Assembly (NCBI RefSeq): GCF_005160265.1 | Contig: NZ_CP039865.1 | Coordinates: forward strand, 4,426,828 to 4,490,827 | Direction: 5' to 3' | DNA length: 64,000 nt | Source of the DNA: Phreatobacter aquaticus | GTDB lineage: Bacteria > Pseudomonadota > Alphaproteobacteria > Rhizobiales > Phreatobacteraceae | Shown here: positions 33,447 to 43,028 of the stretch, in pieces | How positions within the stretch are numbered: the stretch's first letter is position 1 | How the letters are laid out: every line of letters begins with the position of its first letter | Made by a program: the position numbers and the translations under genes | The notes under the pieces: generated by a model | What the model saw: the letters and a program-made list of their open reading frames with translations, nothing else | Told to the model about the DNA's origin: nothing | Databases searched by the model: none

Positions 33447-36400
33447 ATGGCGAACACTCCGAAGAAGGCTCAGGATCCGGCTGAAGCGGCTCTTGCCGCC
33501 ATCCAGGATGCTCTGAATCTGGCCAACGAGGAGGCGAAGGTGTCGCCGCCATCGAAGCCCGCGGGACGCGATGGCAAGGCCGCCGACTTCCGGGTCGACG
33601 AGGACCTGTTCGCCGACACGCGCCGGTCGGACAATGTGGTCTCCCCGAGCCAGCCCGCCGCCAATGACGATCGCCGCGACATTGCCGAGCTGCTCGAGCG
33701 CCTGTCCCGCCGCGCGCCCGCAACCCCGATCTGGATCGCCCTCATCCTGTCGGTTGCCTGGCTCGGCCTCGGCCTGTTCCTCGGATCGCGCCTGTTCGCC
33801 GGCGCGACCATCGACCTGATGGCACCGACCACCCTCACCTTCCTCGCGGCGCTCGCGCTGCCCGTCGTGTTCTTCTTCGTCATGGGCGCCCTGATCCGCC
33901 GCACTCAGGACATGCGCATTGTCGCGCGTGGCATGAGCGAAGTGGCGATCCGTCTCGCCGAGCCGGAATCGATCGCGCGCGAATCCGTCGTCTCGGTCGG
34001 CCAGGCCATCCGCCGCGAAGTCGCCGCCATGGGCGACGGCGTCGAGCGGGCGCTGGCCCGCGCCGGCGAACTCGAGACGCTGGTCCACAATGAGGTCGCC
34101 TCGCTCGAGCGCGCCTATAGCGACAACGAACTGCGCATCCGCACCCTCATCGAGGAACTGGTCACCCAGCGCGAGGCCATCACCTCGAACTCCGAGCGCG
34201 TGCGCGGCGCCATCACGGGCGCCCACGAACAGCTGGCGATGCATCTTGCCGAAGCCGGCGAGAACCTCACCCGCCGGATCGACGACAGCGGCATGCGCGT
34301 CACCGGCACGCTCGCCGACAAGGCGGAAGCCATCACCATGGCGCTCGGCCATGCCGGCGACACCATGATCGGCCAGCTCCAGGCCCGCGGCAACGACATC
34401 GTCGACCGCCTTGCCTCGACCAGCGATGAGGTCACCCGCGCGCTCTCCACCACCGGCGACCGCGTCACCGCCGTGCTGACCGATACCGGCAATATCGTCA
34501 CCGTCACCATGGCGGAGACCGGCACGACCATGGCGGCACGCCTGGCCGAGACCGGCACCTCGATGACCGAGCATCTGTCGGCCACCAGCAACGAGATCAC
34601 CCAGGCGATCGCCAGCCGGTCGGAAGAAGTCACCATTCGCCTCCGGGACACCGGCGAGGCGCTGGTGTCGGAGCTGGCAAGCCGCGGCGGCGAGGTCTCC
34701 TCGGTGCTCAAGGAAACCGGCGATGCGCTAATCTCCGAGCTGTCGAGCCGCGGCGGTGCCGTGTCCTCGTCCATCCGCGAGACCGGCGACGCGCTGATCT
34801 ACGAACTCTCGTCGCGTGGCGGCGAGGTCACGTCGGTCCTCAAGGAGACCGGCGATGCGCTCATTTCCGAACTGTCCTCGCGCGGCGGCAATGTCACCTC
34901 GGTGCTCAAAGAGACCGGCGATGCGCTGGTCTACGAACTGTCCACCCGCGGTGGCAGCGTCACGTCGATCCTCAAGGAGACCGGCGATGCGCTGGTCTAC
35001 GAGCTCTCGACCCGTGGCGGCGAGGTCAATTCGCTCTTGAAGACCACGGCCGACACGCTGGTGTCGGAACTGTCGTCGCGCGGCAGCGAAGTGGCCGCGC
35101 TCCTCAAGGACACCGGCGACAATGTCGTCAGCGAGCTGTCGACCCGCGGCTACGACGTCAATTCCCGCCTCAAGGAAACCGGCGAAGCGCTGATTTCCGA
35201 ACTGTCGAGCCGTGGCAGCAATGTCGTCGACAAGCTGGAATCGACCGGCAATCTGGTCGCCGGCACCATTTCCGAGCGTGGCGATGCCCTGGCAAGCCGC
35301 CTGGAAGAGACCGGCGAGCGCCTGCACACCACCGTCACCATCCATGGCGACGAACTCGACAAGCGCCTGTCGGTCACCGGCCAGCTCATTGCCGATGCCA
35401 TCACCCAGCGCACCCAGGAAGCCAAGTCCGCCATCGGCGATGTCGGCATCCAGGTGGTCGAAAGCCTCACCGAGAAGGCCCAGGACGTCCAGCTTGCCCT
35501 CTACCGGGCCGGCGAGACCGTCACCTCGGCCATTTCGGAGCGGACCTCGGGCCTGCGCTCGGAGATCGAGCTTGCTGGCACGGAAGTGCTGTCGTCGCTG
35601 GCCACCCAGGGCACCGACCTCACCAACCGCCTCGGCATTGTCGGCATCGACGTCACCAATGCGCTGGGCGCCCGTGGCGAGGAGATCAACTCCCGCCTGC
35701 AGGAAACCGCAGCCGCGGTCGCCAATGCCATCGGCGAGCAGAGCGACAATGCGGTCACCCGCATCGGCCAGAACATCATCACCCTGGAAGACGCGATCAA
35801 CCGGCACACGTCCGGCTTCGAGAACCGCGTCGCCAACCACGCCGAGATGCTGGGCGAGACGATTGCCGCCCAGACCGGCCGCCTCGACGACCGCTTCACC
35901 TCGGGCATCGAGATGCTCGACCTGACGATCGCCGGCAAGGGCGGCGAACTCGCCGACCGGATCGCCCGCGATACCCGCGAATTCGCCGACCGGGTCGCCT
36001 CCCACACGACCGAGATCACGGAAGCCCTCGACGGCCGGATCGCCCGCATCGATCAGGCTCTCGACAGCCGCGCGCAGGCCTTCAACGCGACGCTTGCCAA
36101 CCGCACGCTCGAACTTGCCAAGGTCATGGGCGAAGGCGGCAAGAACGTCACCGAGGCGCTGGAGAACAAGGCGGCCGAGATCACGACCAATCTCTCCGCC
36201 AAGTCGGACGAGATCACGCGGACGCTGAGCGACAAGTCCGAGGAAATCACCCAGAAGCTCGCCAGCCGCTCAGGCAACATCACCGACATTCTCACCGAGA
36301 AGTCGGATGAGATTTCGCGCAACCTCACCGAGAAATCGAGCGAGATCGCGAACAATCTGACCGTCCGGTCGGACGAGATCGCCCGTCACCTGTCCGAGGC

Positions 36401-38711
36401 CTCGGACGGCATCGCGCTGACGCTGTCGACCCGTTCGCACGACATCGTCCAGAGCCTGTCGCTCAAGTCGGACGAGATCACCCGCACGATCTCGGCCAAG
36501 AGCGACGACGTCACCCAGATCCTGACCGGCAAGGCCGACCAGATCACCGCGACGCTCGGCAACAAGGCCGACGAGATCAACCGCACGCTCGGCGATCGCG
36601 CGCTGGAGGTTGCCGACACGCTCGACAGCCGCGTGGCCCGCTTCGAGGAGGTCGTGGTTGGCCGCCTCGAGGTCGTCTCGCAGACCCTCGACGAGCGCGG
36701 CACCAACATTGCCGAGACCCTGTCCGAGAAGGTCGAGGCGGTCTCCAACACGCTGCGCGTCAATGCCGATGCGGTGGAGCGGACCCTGTCGTCCATCTCG
36801 AACGACATTTCGCAAGGCCTCTCGACCAAGGTCAACGAGATCAATGTCGTCCTGGGTGCCCGCTCCGCGGAGCTCGCCTCCCTGCTCGACGAGCGTGGCA
36901 ACAGCCTGCTCACCCGCCTCGGCGAGAACGGCATGTCGATCACGTCCGAGGTCAGCCGCGTCGGCGACGTCGTGGTCCGGGCTCTGGAAAACCGCGGCGC
37001 GACGATCGCCGAAGTGTTGGGGCAGAAGGGCGCCGAAATCACCCGCGCCCTGTCGGAAACCGGCATCGACGTCACCCGGACGATCTCCGACACCAGCGAA
37101 CAGGCGGTCAAGTCGCTCGCCGATTCCTCGACCAGCTTCCGCTCCAACGTGGAGGAAGGCGCGCGCGAATCGATCCTCGCCCTCACCGCCACCAACGAAC
37201 AGCTGCGGACCGAGGTCGGCTCGGTTCTCGCCCGCCTCGCCGAGAGCAACTCGACGCTGCGCCTGCTGGTCAGCCAGGCCGAGACCAATCTCGGCGCGGT
37301 CAACGAACAGCTCGGCACCCGCATGACCGAGTTCCGCTCCTCGGTTGACGCGGCCTCGACCGCCACCGAGACATCGACCCGCGTGCTCACCGCGCAGGTC
37401 GGCGAATTGTCCAATGTCGCCGGCACCGTGCTGCGCGACGTGTCGTCGCTTGCCGAGCGGCTGGACGGTCAAACCTCCATGCTGACCACGGCCGCCGATC
37501 AGGTGGACGAGGTCCAGACCCGGTTCGCCGCCTCGCTCGACGAGCGCCGGCAGGCGCTCGACCACCTCATCGCGACCATGTCGGGCAAGACCGAGGACAT
37601 GGACAATCTCGTCCGCTCGTTCTCGGCCCTGCTCGACGACAATCTCGGCTCCGCCGAGAACCGGGCCCGCGAGATCGGTCGCGTCCTGGTGGAATCGACC
37701 TCGCAGACCACCGCAACCATCGCCGAACAGGCCGAGCACCTGCGGCTTGCCACCGGCAAGGAGCGCGAGCGCACCACCCACGCCATGCGCTCGGCCTATG
37801 AGCAGGCGTTCAACGACATGAACGCGCTGTTCCGCGATGCCGCCGAGCGTTTCGTCACCCTCACCGAAGGCCTGAAGGGCATGTCGGCCGAGATCCAGCG
37901 CGAACTGACCCAGACGCGCGGCGAGCTGTCGCGCGGCCTGGTCGAGCTGCCCCGCGAAACGCAGGAAAACGCCGCCGCCATGCGCCGCGTCGTCGCCGAC
38001 CAGATCAAGGCGCTGGCCGAACTGAACGACATCGTCGCCAAGTCCGGCAGGGCCTTCGACGTGGTCGATCCGGCCCCGGTCGCGCCCCGCCGTGCTGCGC
38101 GCGAGGAGGCCCCCCTCCCCGTCCGCGCGCCCGTCGCCGACTTGCCGCGGGCCGAGGCTCCGCCGCGCGTCGTCGATGCGCCGCCGGCTCCGGTGCGCAC
38201 CCGCGCGCCCGATCCGGTCGTCCGCCGCGAGCCCGCGCCCCGCGCCGAGTCGCCGCGCACCACCGACCGCACCGGCTGGCTGTCGGACCTGCTCGCCCGC
38301 GCCTCCACCGAGGACAGCGCCGATGAGCCGCTGCGCCCGACGCCGCCGCGCCGCACGCCGGCACCGGCCGCCCTCGACAATCTCGACGCCCTGTCCTCGG
38401 ACATTGCCCGGATGGTCGATCACGACGCGGTCGTCGACCTGTGGGACCGCTGGCGCCGTGGCGAGCGCAACGTCTTCTCGCGCCGCCTCTACACGACCCA
38501 GGGCCAGCAGACCTTCGACGAACTGCGTCGCCGCTACCGCCGCGACACGGAGTTCCGCGACACGGTCGACCGCTATATCGACGAGTTCCAGCGCCTGCTG
38601 GGCGATGTCGACCGCAACGACCGCGACGGCTCGCTCGCCCGCACCTACCTGACCTCCGAGACCGGCAAGGTGTTCACCCTGCTGGCCCATGCCAGCGGGC
38701 GCTTCGACTGA
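33447..38711 (+). CDS. Giant repeat protein resembling growth pole ring protein GPR
   Basis: 1,754 residues. An N-terminal acidic tail is followed by two close membrane helices (about 92-112 and 122-142: WIALILSVAWLGLGLFLGSR, LTFLAALALPVVFFFVMGAL). Then some 1,350 residues are built of 11-residue repeats, often paired into 22-residue units (for example ETGDALISELSSRGGEVSSV). Near residues 905-1055 the unit is 11 (LSDKSEEITQK, LTEKSDEISRN). A Pro/Arg/Ala-rich linker (about 1540-1620) leads to a C-terminal globular domain (DHDAVVDLWDRWRRGERNVF, LTSETGKVFTLLAHASG). The architecture matches GPR of Agrobacterium, an apolipoprotein-like protein forming a ring at the growing pole. GAGG precedes the ATG. 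Homology is judged from layout only. Confidence 0.8.
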   Translation: MANTPKKAQDPAEAALAAIQDALNLANEEAKVSPPSKPAGRDGKAADFRVDEDLFADTRRSDNVVSPSQPAANDDRRDIAELLERLSRRAPATPIWIALILSVAWLGLGLFLGSRLFAGATIDLMAPTTLTFLAALALPVVFFFVMGALIRRTQDMRIVARGMSEVAIRLAEPESIARESVVSVGQAIRREVAAMGDGVERALARAGELETLVHNEVASLERAYSDNELRIRTLIEELVTQREAITSNSERVRGAITGAHEQLAMHLAEAGENLTRRIDDSGMRVTGTLADKAEAITMALGHAGDTMIGQLQARGNDIVDRLASTSDEVTRALSTTGDRVTAVLTDTGNIVTVTMAETGTTMAARLAETGTSMTEHLSATSNEITQAIASRSEEVTIRLRDTGEALVSELASRGGEVSSVLKETGDALISELSSRGGAVSSSIRETGDALIYELSSRGGEVTSVLKETGDALISELSSRGGNVTSVLKETGDALVYELSTRGGSVTSILKETGDALVYELSTRGGEVNSLLKTTADTLVSELSSRGSEVAALLKDTGDNVVSELSTRGYDVNSRLKETGEALISELSSRGSNVVDKLESTGNLVAGTISERGDALASRLEETGERLHTTVTIHGDELDKRLSVTGQLIADAITQRTQEAKSAIGDVGIQVVESLTEKAQDVQLALYRAGETVTSAISERTSGLRSEIELAGTEVLSSLATQGTDLTNRLGIVGIDVTNALGARGEEINSRLQETAAAVANAIGEQSDNAVTRIGQNIITLEDAINRHTSGFENRVANHAEMLGETIAAQTGRLDDRFTSGIEMLDLTIAGKGGELADRIARDTREFADRVASHTTEITEALDGRIARIDQALDSRAQAFNATLANRTLELAKVMGEGGKNVTEALENKAAEITTNLSAKSDEITRTLSDKSEEITQKLASRSGNITDILTEKSDEISRNLTEKSSEIANNLTVRSDEIARHLSEASDGIALTLSTRSHDIVQSLSLKSDEITRTISAKSDDVTQILTGKADQITATLGNKADEINRTLGDRALEVADTLDSRVARFEEVVVGRLEVVSQTLDERGTNIAETLSEKVEAVSNTLRVNADAVERTLSSISNDISQGLSTKVNEINVVLGARSAELASLLDERGNSLLTRLGENGMSITSEVSRVGDVVVRALENRGATIAEVLGQKGAEITRALSETGIDVTRTISDTSEQAVKSLADSSTSFRSNVEEGARESILALTATNEQLRTEVGSVLARLAESNSTLRLLVSQAETNLGAVNEQLGTRMTEFRSSVDAASTATETSTRVLTAQVGELSNVAGTVLRDVSSLAERLDGQTSMLTTAADQVDEVQTRFAASLDERRQALDHLIATMSGKTEDMDNLVRSFSALLDDNLGSAENRAREIGRVLVESTSQTTATIAEQAEHLRLATGKERERTTHAMRSAYEQAFNDMNALFRDAAERFVTLTEGLKGMSAEIQRELTQTRGELSRGLVELPRETQENAAAMRRVVADQIKALAELNDIVAKSGRAFDVVDPAPVAPRRAAREEAPLPVRAPVADLPRAEAPPRVVDAPPAPVRTRAPDPVVRREPAPRAESPRTTDRTGWLSDLLARASTEDSADEPLRPTPPRRTPAPAALDNLDALSSDIARMVDHDAVVDLWDRWRRGERNVFSRRLYTTQGQQTFDELRRRYRRDTEFRDTVDRYIDEFQRLLGDVDRNDRDGSLARTYLTSETGKVFTLLAHASGRFD
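34650..35220 (+). repeat. 66-bp near-identical tandem repeats inside the giant gene
   Basis: At least eight units of 66 bases begin with variants of GAGACCGGCGATGCGCT and encode 22 residues each (ETGDAL..ELSSRGG.V..). The DNA is almost as conserved as the protein, so the units arose by recent duplication and could change number. Confidence 0.75.
36155..36610 (+). repeat. 33-bp tandem repeats inside the giant gene
   Basis: A run of about thirteen 33-base units encoding 11 residues with the pattern L-x-x-K-S-D-E-I-x-x-x. DNA identity is lower than in the 66-bp block, suggesting an older expansion. Confidence 0.7.
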
Positions 38712-38740
38712 AGCGGGCTGCCAGACATTCCGACATGATC

Positions 38741-38767
38741 AGGGCGCCCTCGGGCGCCCTTTTCGTT
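38741..38767 (+). terminator. Terminator after the giant repeat gene
   Basis: An 8-bp stem AGGGCGCC / GGCGCCCT with a CTCG loop and TTTCGTT tail. Confidence 0.8.
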
Positions 38768-38852
38768 GGCAGGGGTGACGTGTCCGGCGAGCGAGGCTCT
38801 CAGACGAATGTCCGCCCATCCCCACCATCGCGTTGACCGATCCGACAGGCCC

Positions 38853-38995
38853 GACGTCATCCCCGGCGAGCGAAGCGAGGGAAGGGGATCCAGGGGCCAC
38901 GAGGTCGGTGCTATCGACATCTGCGCCCGTTGGGCCCGGGCTCACGACTCCTGGCCCCCCTTCCCTCGCCCTTCGGGCTCGCCGGGGGTGACGTC
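38853..38995. repeat. Dispersed intergenic hairpin repeat, copy 1
   Basis: About 143 bases that fold back on themselves. The left arm has GACGTCATCCCCGGCGAGCG and GAGGGAAGGGGATCCAGG. The right arm has the complement (CCCCTTCCCTCGCC, GCTCGCCGGGGGTGACGTC). A second copy lies at 50901-51050. It fills most of the 329-base gap between the giant gene and the next operon; no gene is present. Confidence 0.75.
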
Positions 38996-39040
38996 GTGAG
39001 ATCAAGGCAAGGTAGAGCCTAGCGACAATCGGCCAGGACT

Positions 39041-39646
39041 TCAGATCTGGCCGGCGGTCCACACCACGATGTCGCGCAACGCCTGCTGGGCGGCCTCGTT
39101 GAAGGCGGCGGAAACGGCCGGCGCGGTCGTGCCGCTGGCATTGGCGCGGGCCCGGAACACCTGGCCGGCGAGAATACGGCCCGTGCGCTCGTTGACGATC
39201 CGCACAGCCATGTCGATCACCACCTCGGTCGAGCCGCCGGTGACCACTTCGAACGAGCGGATGTCGGAGATCAGCTGATAGTCGCCGGTGAGCCGGTCGC
39301 CGGGACGGCCGACAGAGCGCAGCCGGTTGGCATTCTCGAAGGCCTGGATCATCCGGGCCTGCAAGAGCTTGGGCAGCCGGTCGGCCCAGGCGCCATCGGT
39401 CAGATAGGAGAATGCGCCGGCGGGGTTCCTGACGGCGATCCGTTCGGTGTCGAGGCTGGCAATTGCCTTGGGCTCGACCACCAGCAACTGGCCGCGCTGG
39501 CCGCCGCCACGGGCGAAAGACTGGGGCGCGGTGAGGTCATAGGCCTGCGGAGCGCCAGAAGAGACGCAGCCAGCCAAAGCGAACGCGACGGCGGCCACCG
39601 CCCCGATCCGACCCATGAAACCACGCTGGCTCAAACCCAACCCCAC
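39041..39646 (-). CDS. ABC-transport auxiliary lipoprotein (PqiC/LptE-like family)
   Basis: 201 residues. Signal peptide with lipobox (AAVAFALAGC). The body matches the ABC_trans_aux family: APQAYDLTAPQSF, LLVVEPKAIASLDTERIAV, YLTDGAWADRLPKLLQARM and DYQLISDIRSFEV. It is the last gene of the mla operon and probably an outer-membrane partner that receives or hands over lipids. The GTG at 39646 has AGGGGAAA four bases upstream; the ATG at 39616 lacks a site. Confidence 0.85.
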   Translation of the reverse strand: MGLGLSQRGFMGRIGAVAAVAFALAGCVSSGAPQAYDLTAPQSFARGGGQRGQLLVVEPKAIASLDTERIAVRNPAGAFSYLTDGAWADRLPKLLQARMIQAFENANRLRSVGRPGDRLTGDYQLISDIRSFEVVTGGSTEVVIDMAVRIVNERTGRILAGQVFRARANASGTTAPAVSAAFNEAAQQALRDIVVWTAGQI

Positions 39647-39680
39647 ACTTTCCCCTGCCGAGCAGGGTCACATCCGGACG

Positions 39681-40961
39681 TCAACGCCGGAATTCCGGCA
39701 CCCCTGAACCACCGAAGATGAAACGCTGCGGATTGCGCTCCAGAGAACGCAAGGTCCGCTCCAGTTCCGTCAGGGTACGGCGCCCATCAGTCGACAACGC
39801 TTGGATATCGCGAATGGTTCGATCCGTGAAGCCGGATATCGATGTCGTCAACTGCGAGGTGCGGGTATCGAGCCGCTCGGCGAGCGTACGCACCGCCTTC
39901 GCGGTGGCGGTGAATTCGGCCATCATGCCGCCGGCTCCGCCATCGCCCTGGAAGCTTTTCAGCGTCTGATCCAGCCGATCGGCCATGCCGTTGAGCTTGG
40001 CGACCAGTTCACTGGCATTGCGCGCGATCTGGTCGACGCTGCCGGAATTGTCGCCGAGTGCCTGAGCGAACCGGTCAATATTCGACATGGCGCGCTGGAT
40101 CCGGTCGGTATCGAGCGCCGCCATCACGCGGTCGGCCCCGCCGAGTGTCCGGGTAATCGACTGGGTGGCGCCGCGCGCATCGCGGATCAGTTCGGCAAAG
40201 CTGTCACCCTGCGAGGCAAGGCTCTTGGTCAGATCGTCGACATTGCGGATGATCGAGGCAACGCGCCCCCGCTCGGCGCCCTCCATCAACTGCTCGACCT
40301 GAGTTGCGACGCGATCAAGCCGCTGCGCCAGCGCGCTGATCTGCTTGGCGGCCTCGCCGGTATCCTTCAGGAACGTGCCGATGCTGTCGGAATTGTCGGC
40401 CAGCGCCTGGGTGAACTTTTCCACATTGCCGAGGCTGCGCTCAACCGAGCCCTGACCGGCAGCAATCGTGTCGTCGAGCCGGCGCACCATCTGGTCGACA
40501 TTCGACATGATCTGCTTGGCGGCCTGGACAAGGTCCTGAACCGACGAGGGATCGGCTGTGAGTTGGGGAGCCTGCCCCGGCGCCGGCGCTGCCAGTTCGG
40601 TGCCGCTGGTATCGCCACCCCGCAGGGCGATCCAGGCATTGCCGGACAAAAGCCCGACCTCGAGACCGACGCGGGTATTGGTGCGGATCGGCGTGTCCGG
40701 ATTGACCGCGATCATCGCGATCACCTTGCGCGGATCGGCAGGATCGACCCGGATCGAGCGCACCTCGCCGACACGGATACCATTGAACTGGACGCTCGCG
40801 CCGGTGCTGAGGCCTGAGACCGGGCCCGAGAACACCACGCTGTAGATCGTCCGGTTGGTGCTGTCGCCGACCCTGAGGAACCACCACAGGAAGACGAAGA
40901 ACAGCCCCAGGACGCCAAGCGTGAAGGCTCCGATCAGAGTTGTGTTGGCCTTCGTTTCCAT
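39681..40961 (-). CDS. mlaD: MlaD-like MCE-domain protein
   Basis: 426 residues. One N-terminal membrane anchor (LIGAFTLGVLGLFFVFLWWF), then the MCE domain (FSGPVSGLSTGASVQFNGIR, VGEVRSIRV, TRVGLEVGLLSGNAWIALRG). A long helical tail has repeats resembling DNSxSxxxFxxD. It is longer than E. coli MlaD (about 180 residues) and closer to the long MCE proteins of Hyphomicrobiales. It is the periplasmic lipid-binding ring of the importer. Start METKANTTL chosen from the family N-terminus. Confidence 0.92.
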   Translation of the reverse strand: METKANTTLIGAFTLGVLGLFFVFLWWFLRVGDSTNRTIYSVVFSGPVSGLSTGASVQFNGIRVGEVRSIRVDPADPRKVIAMIAVNPDTPIRTNTRVGLEVGLLSGNAWIALRGGDTSGTELAAPAPGQAPQLTADPSSVQDLVQAAKQIMSNVDQMVRRLDDTIAAGQGSVERSLGNVEKFTQALADNSDSIGTFLKDTGEAAKQISALAQRLDRVATQVEQLMEGAERGRVASIIRNVDDLTKSLASQGDSFAELIRDARGATQSITRTLGGADRVMAALDTDRIQRAMSNIDRFAQALGDNSGSVDQIARNASELVAKLNGMADRLDQTLKSFQGDGGAGGMMAEFTATAKAVRTLAERLDTRTSQLTTSISGFTDRTIRDIQALSTDGRRTLTELERTLRSLERNPQRFIFGGSGVPEFRR

Positions 40962-40981
40962 TCCGTCCGGACGCCTCGTGC

Positions 40982-41746
40982 TCAGCCGATGCCAGCGGAG
41001 CGCGCCCGCTCGCCGCCGAAATATTGCTTCAGCCATGGATGCTGCTGACGAAGCATGTCAGCCATCGTACCCGTGGCGATGACCTTGCCGTCTGCGAGCG
41101 CCGCGATGCGATCGCAGATTCGCGCCAGGCTATCGAGGTCGTGTGTCACCATATACACGGTCAGCCCCAATGTGTCGCGAAGCGTCCGGATCAGCGTGTC
41201 GAACTCGCCGGCGCCGATCGGGTCGAGACCCGAGGTCGGCTCGTCGAGGAACACGATGTCCGGATCGAGCGCGAGTGCCCGCGCAAGCGCCGCCCGCTTG
41301 ATCATTCCACCCGACAATTCCGACGGATATTTGTCCGCCGCATCGGGCCTGAGGCCGACCAGCGCGATCTTCAGCCGGGCGATCTCGTCCATCAGCGGCT
41401 CGGAGAGCTTCAGATATTCCCGAAGCGGCACCTGGATGTTCTGCTTCACCGTCAGCGACGAGAACAGCGCACCGTGCTGGAACAGCACGCCCCAGCGCCG
41501 CTCCAAGTCCTTGTGCCGCCCACCGGTCGCCTCATCGATGTCCTGCCCGAAGACCTCGATCTTGCCGGCCCGCTTGGGGATCAGCCCGATGATGCAGCGC
41601 GTCAGCACTGACTTGCCGGTGCCGGAGCCGCCCACCACACCCAGCACCTCGCCCCGGAAGACGTCGAGGTCGAGCCCATTGATGATCGTCTTGTCGCCGA
41701 AGCCGATCGTGACGCCACGGACCTTGATGATGACGTCCTCGGCCAT
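40982..41746 (-). CDS. mlaF: MlaF-like ABC ATPase
   Basis: 254 residues. Walker A GGSGTGKS, signature LSGGMIKRAALARALALDPD, Walker B IVFLDEPTSGLDP, H-loop TVYMVTHDLDSL. The GMIKR variant of the signature is typical of MlaF/Ttg2A. It powers the Mla system. It begins two bases after the permease stop and is 20 bases before mlaD. Confidence 0.95.
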   Translation of the reverse strand: MAEDVIIKVRGVTIGFGDKTIINGLDLDVFRGEVLGVVGGSGTGKSVLTRCIIGLIPKRAGKIEVFGQDIDEATGGRHKDLERRWGVLFQHGALFSSLTVKQNIQVPLREYLKLSEPLMDEIARLKIALVGLRPDAADKYPSELSGGMIKRAALARALALDPDIVFLDEPTSGLDPIGAGEFDTLIRTLRDTLGLTVYMVTHDLDSLARICDRIAALADGKVIATGTMADMLRQQHPWLKQYFGGERARSAGIG

Positions 41747-41748
41747 TT

Positions 41749-42903
41749 CTACTGCCCGATGGCCGCGTAGAAGATGGCGAAGAGCCCGTCGACGACGATC
41801 ACCAGGAAGATCGCCTTGACCACCGAGGCTGTCGTCTGGGCACCCAGGCTCTCGGCGGATCCCTTGACCCGCAGGCCCTCGACGCAGGCGACAAGCCCGA
41901 TGATCAGCGCCATGAAGGGCGCCTTGGCCAGTCCGATCCAGATATGTCGCGTGCTGACCTCGTCCTGGAAGCGCTGTAGGAAGCTCTCGATCGACAGGCC
42001 GCCATAGACCTGCGCCACCACCGCGCCGCCGGCCAGCGCCGAGAGATCGCCAATGATGGTCAGAAGCGGCAGGCCGATCATCAAGGCGATCAGCCGCGGC
42101 AGCACCAGCACCTCGATGGGATTGAGCCCCATCACCTGCAGGGCGTCGATCTCCTCGCGCATCTTCATCGAGCCGATCTCGGCGGTGAAGGCAGAGCCGG
42201 TTCGCCCTGCCACCATGATGGAGACGATCAGCACGCCGATCTCGCGGAGCGTCAGCACCGAGACAAGATCGACGACATAGGTGTCGGCGCCGAACTTGCG
42301 GAAGAAGAAGAAGCCCTGCTGGCAGATGATGGCGCCGATCAGGAACGTGATCAGCGCGATGATCGGCGTGGCGCGGAAGGCCATGCGATCGAGCTGGGTG
42401 ATCACGGCGGCAAACCGGAACGGCGAGGACAGGGTGACGACCTTGCCGAGGGCCACGACCACCTTCCCCAGCACATCGAGCAGCGCCTTGAGGTCGTCGA
42501 TCGCCGAAATCGTCTCGGTTCCCACCTTCTCAAGCGCCATCCGGAGCACGGGGACGCGTGGCGGGACCGGCTCAAGCGGCGCCGACAGGCCAGTCACCAC
42601 CTCGCCATAGATGACGGCGGCGGCTTCGCTCAGCCCGGTCCGCTCAACCGACACGCCCTTGTCGGCGAAGGCCTTCTCGATGCCATAGGCCAGCGTGCCG
42701 CCGAGCGTATCGAGGCGCGTGACGTCTGAGAAATCCATCAGAACGGCTTGCGGCGTGCCGGACTCGGCCTTGAGCTTGGTCGTGCCAGCTTCCGCCGCGG
42801 AGGCAGTATCCGCCGTCCATGCACCGCCCAGCGCCACGACGAGGCGCCCCGCATCGATACGGCTCGTCAGCGTTGCAGCGGGGGCAAGGGCTTCTGTGGT
42901 CAC
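41749..42903 (-). CDS. mlaE: MlaE-like permease with N-terminal STAS domain
   Basis: 384 residues. Residues 1-100 form a STAS domain (VALGGAWTADTASAAEAG, QAVLMDFSDVTRLDTLG), the role played by separate MlaB in E. coli. The C-terminal MlaE permease shows FFRKFGADTYVVDLVSVLTL, REIGVLIVSIMVAGRTGSAF and TAEIGSMKMREEIDALQVMG. The start is a GTG at 42903, matched to the STAS fold. It is the first gene of the operon mlaE-mlaF-mlaD-lipoprotein. Confidence 0.9.
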   Translation of the reverse strand: MTTEALAPAATLTSRIDAGRLVVALGGAWTADTASAAEAGTTKLKAESGTPQAVLMDFSDVTRLDTLGGTLAYGIEKAFADKGVSVERTGLSEAAAVIYGEVVTGLSAPLEPVPPRVPVLRMALEKVGTETISAIDDLKALLDVLGKVVVALGKVVTLSSPFRFAAVITQLDRMAFRATPIIALITFLIGAIICQQGFFFFRKFGADTYVVDLVSVLTLREIGVLIVSIMVAGRTGSAFTAEIGSMKMREEIDALQVMGLNPIEVLVLPRLIALMIGLPLLTIIGDLSALAGGAVVAQVYGGLSIESFLQRFQDEVSTRHIWIGLAKAPFMALIIGLVACVEGLRVKGSAESLGAQTTASVVKAIFLVIVVDGLFAIFYAAIGQ

Positions 42904-43028
42904 GGCTCGATTTTCGATTGTGTCGCATGCGTGTGCAAGCTTGGCACGCGCGCCTCTCCTCTCCATAAAGGAGGGGCCGGGCGCCGTCGAGGTCGCCCAC
43001 TCTTTTCGCATTGACCGGAATCGCGTCC

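Noticed and set aside
34650-36610. Regular repeats that could suggest a CRISPR array
   Set aside because: They are in frame, 33 or 66 bases long with no unique spacers, and encode protein repeats.
36270-38690. 806-codon open frame antisense to the giant repeat gene
   Set aside because: Mirror of the coding bias of the real gene: it has no ribosome site or family motif.
42943-42957. TGGCACG upstream of mlaE/dgcN
   Set aside because: The -12 GC is missing at the required spacing.
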